DNA of 54,883 nucleotides from an uncultured Aquimarina sp. (GTDB lineage: Bacteria; Bacteroidota; Bacteroidia; Flavobacteriales; Flavobacteriaceae). Below, in pieces: positions 44,928-53,229 of the stretch. Within the stretch, counting starts at the first letter, position 1. The number at the start of each line of letters is the position of its first letter. The stretch spans positions 1 to 54,883 of the forward strand of contig NZ_CANLOZ010000016.1 in assembly GCF_947492965.1 (NCBI RefSeq), in the 5' to 3' direction. The notes under the pieces were generated by a model that searched no databases, was not told the DNA's origin, and was given only the letters and a program-made list of their open reading frames with translations. The position numbers and the translations under genes are program-made.

Positions 44928-45233
44928 ATGAAAAGACAAAGAAACGCACATTTAAAACGAGTTATTGTAGATTATAAAAAACTAAATAATCAGATTTTAG
45001 ATCTATTAGTCAATAAGTACCCAGATGGATATGGTGATGGTGATGTTATCACGTTTAGAAATGCGCAAAACGAAATTGTGGAATGTGTAGAGGTAACAAC
45101 AGAAGATACACTTTATCTTATTAAAGTAAGTAAACGCTTAGTGGCCGCTATGGAAGATTTTGATGACACTGATGAAGATTCTAGTGAAAAAAATCAGGAA
45201 TTACCTGATGGTTCTAATGTTGAAGAAGAATAA
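44928..45233 (+). CDS. Small conserved-type protein with acidic tail
   Basis: The protein has 101 residues and starts two bases after the polyamine gene. An N-terminal basic segment (MKRQRNAHLKRV) is followed by a short alpha/beta part (DGDVITFRNAQNEIVECVEV) and an acidic, disordered tail (DTDEDSSEKNQELPDG). No domain is recognised. The tight spacing indicates translation with its neighbours. Confidence 0.7.
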   Translation: MKRQRNAHLKRVIVDYKKLNNQILDLLVNKYPDGYGDGDVITFRNAQNEIVECVEVTTEDTLYLIKVSKRLVAAMEDFDDTDEDSSEKNQELPDGSNVEEE

Positions 45234-45244
45234 AATATCATAAT

Positions 45245-45661
45245 ATGAAAAAGGCAGAATTTCATTTAGCATTGCCTTGTGAAGATATAGGCAAGACAAA
45301 AGATTTTTATACCAATATATTGGGTGCTACATTGGGGAGGCATACAGACAATTGGATAGATATTAACTTGTATGGGAATCAAATTACATTTACTAAAGCA
45401 GGTACTTTTAATTTCGATTTTAAGAATTATCGTTTAGGAGGCCAAATTTTGCCATCTTTTCATTTCGGAGTCATTGTAGATATGGAAACTTGGGAAAAGT
45501 TGTATTCACATTTATCTAGTAAGGATATCGAAGTTACTACAGAGGTAACCTTTTTTGAAAATAAAGTGGGAGAGCATCTTTCTTTTTTTGTCAAAGATCC
45601 CGATGGATATATGGTAGAGTTTAAAAGTTTTAAGAATACAGGAGAGGTGTTCACTGTTTAA
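45245..45661 (+). CDS. VOC-family (glyoxalase-like) protein
   Basis: The protein has 138 residues with two beta-alpha-beta-beta-beta halves: EFHLALPCEDIGKTKDFYTN, then FHFGVIVDMETWEKLYSHL. The end reads DPDGYMVEFKSF. The His and Glu at the halves' starts and ends are the usual metal ligands of the vicinal oxygen chelate fold. The family includes glyoxalases, dioxygenases and resistance proteins, so the substrate is open. It lies 11 bases after the small acidic protein and 4 bases before the next gene. Confidence 0.85.
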   Translation: MKKAEFHLALPCEDIGKTKDFYTNILGATLGRHTDNWIDINLYGNQITFTKAGTFNFDFKNYRLGGQILPSFHFGVIVDMETWEKLYSHLSSKDIEVTTEVTFFENKVGEHLSFFVKDPDGYMVEFKSFKNTGEVFTV

Positions 45662-45665
45662 GAAC

Positions 45666-46445
45666 ATGAGAACAGTAGCCTATTCAGTGCAAGTTGCAGA
45701 TTCAATTTCTATAAGAGATTGTAAAAATGGCTTTAAAGAAAAACTTTTATTCTCCGATAGTGATGAGTTATTTTATGAATTACATTCGGGGCAATACATA
45801 TATATCTTTAAATATGGAGTAATTTCCTTTCATGATCTTACCATTGAAAATATAAATAAGAAGTGTTTCGAAATTTTGAAATATGCTAAAAATGCTGTTT
45901 CAGAAGAGATTTCGGAAAGTATGGAGATCATGATTGGTGGGAATGTGAACAAAGTATCTTTTGGAAAAGTGTCACTGCAACAGTTTGATGTAGAATCCAT
46001 ACGACTAATTATGCTTAATGTTTCTCAATCTGTTGCCTTGGATAAGTATGCTAATATTTCTGAACAAATTTTAGAAGATACCAGAGAACATACTTCGTAT
46101 CTCGAAGAAAATGGAAAGCTAGATATCAGTGGCAAAAAATTGAAAAGGTATATAGGACGTGTATTGAATATTAAGAATAAGATCTCGGAGAATCTATACA
46201 TTTTTGATTCGCATGATGTCTCATGGGAAGATGAAACTTTAAATAAGTTAGATCAGGATTTAAAAAGAATTTTTGATCTAAAAGACCGCTATCGCAGTAT
46301 TCATGATCAAATAGGAATTATTAAAGAAAACTTGGAACTCTTTAAAGATATTATGTTCCATAGACAAAGTAGTACACTCGAATGGATTATTATCATTTTA
46401 ATTCTTGTAGAAGTGGTGGATCTTTTTGTACAAAAATTAACATAG
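45666..46445 (+). CDS. RMD1/DUF155-family membrane protein
   Basis: The protein has 259 residues. The order is that of RMD1/YagE (DUF155) proteins: an N-terminal alpha/beta domain (FYELHSGQYIYIFKYGVISF), a helical middle with the DISGKKLKRYIGRVLNIKNK and DRYRSIHDQIGIIKENLE stretches, and a single C-terminal membrane helix (EWIIIILILVEVVDLFVQKL). Most of the protein probably faces the cytoplasm. Eukaryotic RMD1 proteins are mitochondrial; the bacterial role is not established. Confidence 0.75.
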   Translation: MRTVAYSVQVADSISIRDCKNGFKEKLLFSDSDELFYELHSGQYIYIFKYGVISFHDLTIENINKKCFEILKYAKNAVSEEISESMEIMIGGNVNKVSFGKVSLQQFDVESIRLIMLNVSQSVALDKYANISEQILEDTREHTSYLEENGKLDISGKKLKRYIGRVLNIKNKISENLYIFDSHDVSWEDETLNKLDQDLKRIFDLKDRYRSIHDQIGIIKENLELFKDIMFHRQSSTLEWIIIILILVEVVDLFVQKLT

Positions 46446-46461
46446 TAAAGAAACTAATTAA

Positions 46462-47850
46462 GTGATTGAAACTATAATAAATAAGGAACTAAAAATAATT
46501 GGGAGTGAGGAATGGTGTGTCTTTGCCGAATTTGGTATCCCAGCTATCAAGGCTAGGGTAGATTCTGGAGCAAAAACTTCTTCTATCCAAGCTAACAATA
46601 TCAAACTCATTCATAAAGGAGGTGAGGAATGGGTGCGTTTTGAAGTAAACCCTATTCAGGACAATAGAAGTATTGTAATTCGATGTGAAACTAAATTATA
46701 TGGTAAAAGAATAGTAAAAAGTTCATCTGGTATTGCCGAACTACGTTTTGTAATTAAAACACCTGTAAAACTAGGTGAAACTATTTTTAATATAGAACTT
46801 ACATTAGCCAATCGTGATGCGATGGAATATAGAATGTTATTAGGACGTGAAGCGTTAGTTGATCGGTATATTGTTAATCCCTCCATTAGTTTTGCACAGC
46901 AAGATTTCACTCCAGATGAGATCCAAATAAAATATAAACCTTTTCTTAAAGAAAAATCAGGGTTAAAAATCGCATTATTGGCTAGTAATCCTCAGTTATA
47001 TAGTAATTTGCGTATTATAGAAGCAGGAATTGCCAGAGGTCACGAAATGGTATTTCTTAATGTCGAACAAGCCTACATGAAGCTTGATGCTGCCGAACCT
47101 GAAATACGCTATCGTGGAGGTAATATTATTGATGAATTTGATGCGATTATTCCAAGGATAAAACCTTCGGTAACGTTTTATGCTTGTTCATTAATTCGTC
47201 AGTTTGATTCTATGGGAGCTTATTGTTTAAATTCTGCGGAAGCAATTACGCAATCAAGAGATAAATTACTTGCTACTCAATTATTTGCTAAACATGATAT
47301 TCATATCCCTATTACTGGTTTTGCAAAGTCTCCTTTAGATACTAAAGATTTAATTAAAATGGTTAATGGAGCCCCTTTGATTATAAAGCTTCTAGAGAGT
47401 ACTCAAGGAAAAGGGGTGGTGCTTGCAGAAACTAATAAAGCTGCCGAAAGTGTGATCAATGCTTTTAAAAGTGTGCAAACCAATATTTTGGTCCAGGAAT
47501 TTATCAAAGAAGCAAATGGACAGGATATTCGTTGTTTTGTGGTCAATGGAAAAGTGGTAGCATCTATGCAACGACAAGCAGCTAAAGGAGAGTTTAGAGC
47601 AAATATCCATCAGGGAGGTTCAGCTTCTAAAATTAAAATCACTTCTGAGGAACGAAAGCTAGCAATAAAAGCAGCTAAAATATTGAATTTACCAGTAGCA
47701 GGAGTCGATATTATTCGATCCAATAAAGGACCACTTTTACTAGAAGTAAATTCATCTCCAGGTCTTGAAGGTATTGAGAATGCTACAGGTTTGGATATTG
47801 CTAATATTATGATCGAATCAATTGAAAAAAAGTTAAAGTTTAAGAGATGA
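46462..47850 (+). CDS. RimK-type ATP-grasp ligase fused to a retropepsin-like zinc-protease domain
   Basis: The protein has 462 residues. The start is GTG at 46462; the next in-frame ATG is far inside the first domain. Residues about 13-145 form a RimK-associated 'ATP-dependent zinc protease' domain with ARVDSGAKTSS (31-41), an aspartic-protease-like DSG. Residues about 165-460 form an ATP-grasp domain like RimK (PLIIKLLESTQGKGVVLAET, DIRCFVVNGKVVASMQRQA, LLEVNSSPGLEGIENATG). RimK adds glutamates to the C-terminus of ribosomal protein S6. Here ligase and hydrolase domains sit in one chain, so it might both add and remove residues; the target is unknown. Confidence 0.85.
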   Translation: MIETIINKELKIIGSEEWCVFAEFGIPAIKARVDSGAKTSSIQANNIKLIHKGGEEWVRFEVNPIQDNRSIVIRCETKLYGKRIVKSSSGIAELRFVIKTPVKLGETIFNIELTLANRDAMEYRMLLGREALVDRYIVNPSISFAQQDFTPDEIQIKYKPFLKEKSGLKIALLASNPQLYSNLRIIEAGIARGHEMVFLNVEQAYMKLDAAEPEIRYRGGNIIDEFDAIIPRIKPSVTFYACSLIRQFDSMGAYCLNSAEAITQSRDKLLATQLFAKHDIHIPITGFAKSPLDTKDLIKMVNGAPLIIKLLESTQGKGVVLAETNKAAESVINAFKSVQTNILVQEFIKEANGQDIRCFVVNGKVVASMQRQAAKGEFRANIHQGGSASKIKITSEERKLAIKAAKILNLPVAGVDIIRSNKGPLLLEVNSSPGLEGIENATGLDIANIMIESIEKKLKFKR

Positions 47851-48434
47851 TACACCCTAGCACTAAAATAGAATTTATAAGCGAAGAGATTGGTTACGGT
47901 GTAGTAGCCACTGAATTCATTCCTATGGGAACAATTACATGGGTTCTGGATAAATTTGATCAAGAATTTACGCCTGATACAATCGATAAATTAGATCCTA
48001 TTTATAAAGATATATTAGAAACGTATGCCTTCAAAAACAACCTAGGGAATCTGGTGTTGTGTTGGGATAATGGAAGATTTGTAAATCACAGTTTTAAATC
48101 TAATTGCTTAACTACTGCTTATAATTTTGAATTAGCGATAAGAGATATTCATCCTGGTGAGCAGTTAACAGATGATTATGGGTATTTAAACATTGAAATC
48201 CCATTTAGAGGAATAGATGAAGGAACCAGAAGAAAAATTGTGTATCCTGATGATTTATTAAAATACCATAAATCATGGGATAATAAACTAGCAAAAGCCT
48301 TTAATTATGTTTCGAAGGTAAAACAGCCTTTATTCAAATTATTAAATGAAGATCTACGTCTTTTAGTTTTAGAAATAGAAAAAGGAGAAAAGAAAATGGA
48401 ATCCATATTAAAAAATTATTATCAGAAGGTATAA
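47847..48434 (+). CDS. SET-domain protein
   Basis: The protein has 195 residues. The start overlaps the preceding stop (ATGA). Motifs: IGYGVVATEFIPMGTITWV at the N-terminus, RFVNHSFKSNCLTT (the NHS element) and DIHPGEQLTDDYGYL (the ELTxDYG-like element). These are the cofactor and catalytic features of SET-type lysine methyltransferases. The cysteine-rich post-SET segment is missing, which is normal for bacterial forms. The C-terminal 60 residues are helical. The overlap with the RimK-type gene hints at a shared target. Confidence 0.85.
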   Translation: MIHPSTKIEFISEEIGYGVVATEFIPMGTITWVLDKFDQEFTPDTIDKLDPIYKDILETYAFKNNLGNLVLCWDNGRFVNHSFKSNCLTTAYNFELAIRDIHPGEQLTDDYGYLNIEIPFRGIDEGTRRKIVYPDDLLKYHKSWDNKLAKAFNYVSKVKQPLFKLLNEDLRLLVLEIEKGEKKMESILKNYYQKV

Positions 48435-48483
48435 GAAGAAATGATCAAGTTTATGATTACTTAATTTAATCAATTGGTTGCCG

Positions 48484-48900
48484 ATGAAAATTAAAAAACA
48501 CAGACAAAAATCAAGATTAATAGTCTATCAAGGAGATGAACTATTAGTATTTCAAAAGATCAGTAATAGATTAGAATATGGATTAATAGGCGGGTTTTTA
48601 AAAAAAGGAGAAACTCCAGAAAAAGGTCTTATCCGAGAAACGTATGAAGAAACAGGTGTACAACTTTCTGAACAAGATATGGACTATTACGATTCTTTAA
48701 CGTTGGATTGGGGTGACAACCAAAAGCTTTCCAAACATTATTTTGTTTGTAAAAATGCGGATAAATCTTTTTCACTTAGTGAGCCCGATAAGTTTGCAAA
48801 AATTACATGGATATATTGGAAGGATGCATTAAAATATTTTGGTAAGTCGGACCGAAAAATGGTAAAATCTTTATTTAAACCTTGTAAGATTAATTATTAA
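48484..48900 (+). CDS. Nudix hydrolase
   Basis: The protein has 138 residues from the ATG at 48484; a TTG two codons earlier is possible but less likely. The Nudix box is complete: GGFLKKGE, then TPEKGLI, then RETYEETGV. It should cleave a nucleoside diphosphate linked to another group with Mg2+. Substrate-specific features cannot be read. It follows the SET gene by 49 bases. Confidence 0.88.
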   Translation: MKIKKHRQKSRLIVYQGDELLVFQKISNRLEYGLIGGFLKKGETPEKGLIRETYEETGVQLSEQDMDYYDSLTLDWGDNQKLSKHYFVCKNADKSFSLSEPDKFAKITWIYWKDALKYFGKSDRKMVKSLFKPCKINY

Positions 48901-48909
48901 AATCAATAT

Positions 48910-49164
48910 ATGGACGGTGTTTTTATTAATCAAAATGTGGAGTACGGAGTGTTTAAAAAATACTATGATGGGTACTTTCAATTTGAAATGGAAAATGGTG
49001 AAACCATTGTTTTTGAAGAAGTGTCAAATCTTGCACTTAGAAAATTTGATCTTAAATCAGATTCTTTTAAAGGCAAAAGTTTTGAAATCACATACTCAGA
49101 GTATGTTGACGATGACGATGAGGATTTTGTATCCTTTAGAATCGAAAAATTAGAACTAGCATAA
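48910..49164 (+). CDS. Small protein paralogous to the exported protein at 49461-49814
   Basis: The protein has 84 residues with no signal peptide. Its core (LRKFDLKSDSFKGKSFEITY) aligns with LEKYNLSDEKFIGKKFNITF of the downstream gene, followed in both by an acidic stretch (DDDDED). A small beta-fold is likely. It probably ends the speA operon. No known domain. Confidence 0.7.
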   Translation: MDGVFINQNVEYGVFKKYYDGYFQFEMENGETIVFEEVSNLALRKFDLKSDSFKGKSFEITYSEYVDDDDEDFVSFRIEKLELA

Positions 49165-49460
49165 AAAAACTAAAGATTGTATAATCGATATAGCTTTAAA
49201 GAATATCGTAGTTAAAAAAGTATAGGAAATCATCACGTGTAAGTATCTAAGAGATTATTTACTAAAAGCACCAGACTTGAAGTGATAACAATCTGGTTTT
49301 ATATCATAAAAAAACTTAAATCTTACATATCATGAAATGAAGTATAAACAGAATTAATTTTTTGCTTGTCTATTAGTAAGTAAACTTTTATATAAAAGCC
49401 GTAGCGGTTATCTAAGCAGGAAATTTTTATTTGATTCATTTCTGACAAAAAATAAAACAG
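49165..49460. other. Intergenic region with no gene
   Basis: This is AT-rich and no gene is visible. A weak hairpin, CCAGA (about 49271) with TCTGG and a following TTTTATATC, might end the upstream transcript. A promoter for the next gene was not identified. Confidence 0.4.
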
Positions 49461-49814
49461 ATGAAAAATTTAATAAATACAACATTCATTATAATAGTAT
49501 TATTTTTCGGTGTCACTACAGTAAAGGCACAAGAAACAAATCAGGAAAAGGAAACCATTGAAGGAGTTTTTGATGGTTTTGATGGTGAAAATTTCACATT
49601 TAATTATATCACGGAAGATGGTGATGAAGATATAGTTCTTTTTCCTAAAGTAGCACCTGAAGTATTGGAAAAATACAATCTTAGTGATGAGAAATTTATT
49701 GGAAAAAAGTTTAACATCACTTTTAAGATAGAATGGGAAACAGAAACAGATGAAGATGGTGATGAACAGGAATATGAGGTTAGAACTATTATTGATTTAG
49801 AATTGTTGGACTAA
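49461..49814 (+). CDS. Small exported acidic protein
   Basis: The protein has 117 residues. A signal peptide is clear (1-24, ending VKAQE). The mature part is acidic (EDGDEDI, ETETDEDGDEQEYEV) and beta-rich. It resembles an exported version of the 84-residue protein just upstream. A strong terminator follows. No known family is recognised. Confidence 0.75.
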   Translation: MKNLINTTFIIIVLFFGVTTVKAQETNQEKETIEGVFDGFDGENFTFNYITEDGDEDIVLFPKVAPEVLEKYNLSDEKFIGKKFNITFKIEWETETDEDGDEQEYEVRTIIDLELLD

Positions 49815-49871
49815 ATGTAAAACTAAATAGAAGATATAAAGTTTACAATTTTGTCCTTTTAAGTATCAGAG

Positions 49872-49910
49872 AAAAGTATTGGTGATAATCAGGTTACCAA
49901 TACTTTTTTT
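49872..49910 (+). terminator. Strong intrinsic terminator
   Basis: Twelve-base arms at 49872-49883 and 49896-49907 flank a 12-base loop. A run of T follows (to 49910). It ends the rightward transcripts, including that of the 49461 gene. Confidence 0.85.
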
Positions 49911-50150
49911 GTTAAGAATTGGTTGTTCTTCTTAGGTAAATTAAAAAAATAAACTTCAAAGGTTCTTATTTTACTTCCCGATACAATATGTAATAAACCC
50001 TTGTAAATACAGAGGTAAGAGAGTTGGAGGTGTACTAATGGTGGGAACTTTTGTTTGCTTTTGGTGGGATGTTATTGAATTTTTAATCTTATCACAAATA
50101 GATTCAGTTTTTAATACCAAATAAAGTATAATTTTTTTGATAATGTAATA

Positions 50151-50183
50151 CAAAACCCTAATAACTTATTTATTAGGGTTTTG
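50151..50183 (-). terminator. Strong hairpin, likely terminator of the OmpA-PorP unit
   Basis: Fourteen-base perfect arms at 50151-50164 and 50170-50183 flank a five-base loop, with A/T-rich ends on both sides. It lies 70 bases past the leftward OmpA gene stop and could work in both directions. Confidence 0.7.
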
Positions 50184-50252
50184 ATGTAACAGGAGTAATT
50201 AAGGGCAATCAAGATTGTACAGAAAATTAAAAAATATTAGGTATATTATTTT

Positions 50253-52208
50253 TTAATTTTCTACAACTATAAACTCACTTCTTCTATTTTGAGCATGTTC
50301 ATCTTTACTGCATTTAATACCATTGCCACATCTATTAATCAATACCGTTTCTCCATATCCTTTACTTTTTACTCTAGAAGAATTAATCCCCTTGCTTATT
50401 ATGTAATTTGCGGTAGAAGTAGCTCTACGTTTCGATAGTTTCAGATTATAAACGTCACTGCCTTTACTATCTGTATGCGATCCTATTTCAATTTTGATAG
50501 AAGGATATTCCTTCATGTAGTTCACAATTTTATCTAGTTCTTTAGCCGAATTGTTTAGAATTACGGCTTTATTTGAAGCAAAATATATAGGTTTCAAATT
50601 TAGAAGTTTGGCAAGGTCAATCCCCTTATCAGGTATGTTGTTTTTTAATTTGATTGTTTTAGATGGAAAAGGATTATCTCTTGTAACTATAATGCTTGCA
50701 GATTTAGATTCGTAATCTTCTTTTTTAGTAATTACATCATATGTTTTATCTCCGCACTCTAAATTAATATAAGCTTCTCCTTTGTCGTTTGTTTTTCCTG
50801 AAAAAATAGGTTCTCCATTTTTATTCGTTATCTCAATTTCAGTATTAGAGATAGGATCAGCTGATTTATTATCAATAATCTTAAGTAACAGACTGCCTTC
50901 ACATTTTGTGATGAGAGGAGATGTCTCTACAAAACTATAAATATCATCATTTCCTCTTCCTCCATATCGATTAGAAGCGAAGTACCCTTTTCTAGTATCT
51001 CCATCTATATAAAAAGTGATATCGTCGGCAGGACTATTAATAGGTTCTCCGATATTATATATTTCCTTATAACTTTTTTCTAGATCAACAGCAAAAATAT
51101 CTAATCCGCCTAAACCTAAATGTCCATCAGAAGCAAAATATAATATTCCTTTTGAACTGATAAACGGGAAGGTATCTCGTCCCTCTGTATTAATTTCGGG
51201 GCCTAAGTTTTGTGGATTTCCAAGACTTCCGTCTTCATTAATGTCTACAACGTATAAATCGGCCATTCCATATCCACCGGGCATATCCGAAGCAAAATAT
51301 AGTTTCTTTTCGTCAGGACTTAATGTTGGATGTGCAATTGAGTATTGATCGTTATTAATAGAAAGGTCTTCTATATCACTCCATTTAGATTTGTTGTTTT
51401 TACTAGCTCGATATATCTTTAAACGATTTACACCAGTAGAATCCTTACCAAATTTTGATCTTAATAGATTGTTCCTTGTAAAATATATCGTAGTTCCTTG
51501 TTTATTAAAAGATGTTGTAGATTCATGTAATCTTGAACTAATTTCTTTTGAAAATTCTTTTGGATAATTAGAATCGCTTTTACTTTCAATTTTGAATGAA
51601 AACAAATTCAGATATGATCGTTTTGTCCAACTATTCTTTTTACCTTGTTTTCTTTCGGAAGCAAATACCAATTGACCTTTATAAATCGACGGAGCAAAAT
51701 CTACAAATGCAGAATTACTCGGAAGATTTTCAATTATGTATCTATTCGATTGTACAGCAATTTTTTCTAAATAATCCGGATTATTAATTAAACGTTTAGC
51801 TCTGGAATCAGTGTTACTTAAATCGTTTAGCTTTAATAAAATACTATCTGCTTTTCTGTATTCTTTTAAAAATTTCAAGGATTGTGAAGTTCTAAAATAA
51901 TCTTCTGCTGTTATTCCAGTTACTTCTTGTCCTTTTTTTTCTAATTCTTTTTTCTTTTCCATCATTTTAAGATACCATTTTGCAGCGTCTTTTAGGTTGG
52001 AATTAAAAAAATAACAATCTCCAAGCTTCTTATAAATTTCTATAGGTGCATTACCTTTTTTTATAATTTTTTTATAAGATTCAATTGCATCTTTGAAAGC
52101 ATAATTATCATAACTTAAATTTGCTTTTTTATATTCTCTTTCCTGAGCACAAAGAAAAACAGTGTGCATCAAATAAATCGTTAGAATTATTAGTTTCGAA
52201 AATTTCAT
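50253..52208 (-). CDS. OmpA-family outer membrane protein with TPR and PD40-type repeats
   Basis: The protein has 651 residues. Order: signal peptide (1-21); TPR-like region (about 25-150); PD40/WD40-like beta-propeller repeats (about 190-415, TLSPDEKKLYFASDMPGGYG, FISSKGILYFASDGHLGLGG, DIYSF); a carboxypeptidase-regulatory-like beta domain (about 430-515); and an OmpA peptidoglycan-binding domain (about 530-651, IEIGSHTDSKGSDVYN, LSKRRATS, RRSEFIVVE). This architecture is common next to PorP/SprF genes in gliding and T9SS-bearing Bacteroidota. It starts 20 bases after the PorP gene ends. It probably links the surface complex to peptidoglycan. Confidence 0.88.
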   Translation of the reverse strand: MKFSKLIILTIYLMHTVFLCAQEREYKKANLSYDNYAFKDAIESYKKIIKKGNAPIEIYKKLGDCYFFNSNLKDAAKWYLKMMEKKKELEKKGQEVTGITAEDYFRTSQSLKFLKEYRKADSILLKLNDLSNTDSRAKRLINNPDYLEKIAVQSNRYIIENLPSNSAFVDFAPSIYKGQLVFASERKQGKKNSWTKRSYLNLFSFKIESKSDSNYPKEFSKEISSRLHESTTSFNKQGTTIYFTRNNLLRSKFGKDSTGVNRLKIYRASKNNKSKWSDIEDLSINNDQYSIAHPTLSPDEKKLYFASDMPGGYGMADLYVVDINEDGSLGNPQNLGPEINTEGRDTFPFISSKGILYFASDGHLGLGGLDIFAVDLEKSYKEIYNIGEPINSPADDITFYIDGDTRKGYFASNRYGGRGNDDIYSFVETSPLITKCEGSLLLKIIDNKSADPISNTEIEITNKNGEPIFSGKTNDKGEAYINLECGDKTYDVITKKEDYESKSASIIVTRDNPFPSKTIKLKNNIPDKGIDLAKLLNLKPIYFASNKAVILNNSAKELDKIVNYMKEYPSIKIEIGSHTDSKGSDVYNLKLSKRRATSTANYIISKGINSSRVKSKGYGETVLINRCGNGIKCSKDEHAQNRRSEFIVVEN

Positions 52209-52228
52209 ATTGATCTGTTTTTTTTATG

Positions 52229-53176
52229 TTAAAAGAATCTTGGATAAATGATCTTCTCTTTTCTTTTGAAAATTTCATATCTCAAAACGAATTCATAAGA
52301 TCCTGCATTAAATTCTGTATTACCTAGAGCAGTAGTTTCCCAATCATAGGCAAACCCCATCATTAAATTATCAGATACTTGAAATCCTGCAATCGCACTT
52401 AACGCCGCACTCCAACGGTATCCTAATCCAAGAGTTAATTTATCATAGAATAAGAAGTTCACAGATACATCTATTTGTAAAGGAGCTCCTGCCACGGCTT
52501 TTAGCAAAGTTGCTGGTTTAAATTTTGTTGTCTCATTAATATCAAACACATATCCACCAATCAGGTAGTAGTTAATCCTTTCTGCTGCCAGAAAAGAAGA
52601 AGCTTCAGCACCTTCCCTTAAAGACTCATCAAAATGTTTGGTCTGAAGTAAATTAGGAGCTGATAAGCCTAAATAAAATTTTTCAGTATGATAATACAAT
52701 CCAACTCCAACATTAGGGGAAAACTTGTTATCTATATTATTATCAAGCAAGATGTCCGTGTTGGTATACTGATTTAATTCATCAAAATTTACATCAAGTA
52801 AGTGTCCTCCGGCTTTAAGTCCAAAGGCCAATTGTCCATTATTTGAAGTATTCAAGGTGTAGGAAAAGTCAATATCAAAATAGGTCTCTTGTGTTGGACC
52901 TATTTTATCATTAACAATTGAAAGTCCTAATCCTACTTTATTATTCTTCCCTAAAGGAGAATGTATGTTTAGTGTTTGGGTTACTGGTGCTCCACCAATT
53001 CCAACCCATTGGTTTCTGTAGAGTCCTGTTATACTTATAGCATCTCTTGATCCAGCGTAAGCTGGATTAACGCTTATAGTGTTGTATATGTATTGGGTAT
53101 ATTGTGCATCTTGTTGACCAAACCCATTATTGGCAATAACGATAACAAGTATAAATAATAGATAAATATTTTTCAT
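52229..53176 (-). CDS. PorP/SprF-family type IX secretion membrane protein
   Basis: An upstream in-frame ATG at 53221 would add 15 residues ahead of the signal peptide. The start at 53176 gives MKNIYLLFILVIVIANNGFG, a normal signal peptide, so I use it (315 residues). The hallmark follows: QDAQYTQYIYNTISVNPAYAG, then LYRNQWVGIGG. Alternating beta strands and an aromatic ending (YEFVLRYEIF) fit an outer membrane barrel. PorP/SprF proteins help specific surface proteins leave by T9SS or attach; the partner here is probably the repeat protein encoded next door. Confidence 0.9.
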   Translation of the reverse strand: MKNIYLLFILVIVIANNGFGQQDAQYTQYIYNTISVNPAYAGSRDAISITGLYRNQWVGIGGAPVTQTLNIHSPLGKNNKVGLGLSIVNDKIGPTQETYFDIDFSYTLNTSNNGQLAFGLKAGGHLLDVNFDELNQYTNTDILLDNNIDNKFSPNVGVGLYYHTEKFYLGLSAPNLLQTKHFDESLREGAEASSFLAAERINYYLIGGYVFDINETTKFKPATLLKAVAGAPLQIDVSVNFLFYDKLTLGLGYRWSAALSAIAGFQVSDNLMMGFAYDWETTALGNTEFNAGSYEFVLRYEIFKRKEKIIYPRFF

Positions 53177-53229
53177 TTCGAATGGGATTATATTGTTTTT
53201 ATGGGGAGTTTTACTCCCCAATTATAGGT

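Larger units (their letters stand above)
49815..50252. other. Intergenic region between convergent units
   Basis: This 438-base stretch has no gene that I can support. It holds two terminators (49872-49910 and 50151-50183) with an AT-rich stretch between them. A 60-codon reverse frame at 49971-50153 lacks any sign of being coding. Confidence 0.6.

Noticed and set aside
49971..50153. A 60-codon leftward frame in the 50-kb intergenic region
   Set aside because: It has no recognisable domain and runs to the edge of a strong hairpin; it is probably chance in AT-rich DNA.
53177..53221. An upstream start for the PorP/SprF protein adding 15 residues
   Set aside because: It would bury the signal peptide behind a charged segment; the internal ATG gives a normal one.
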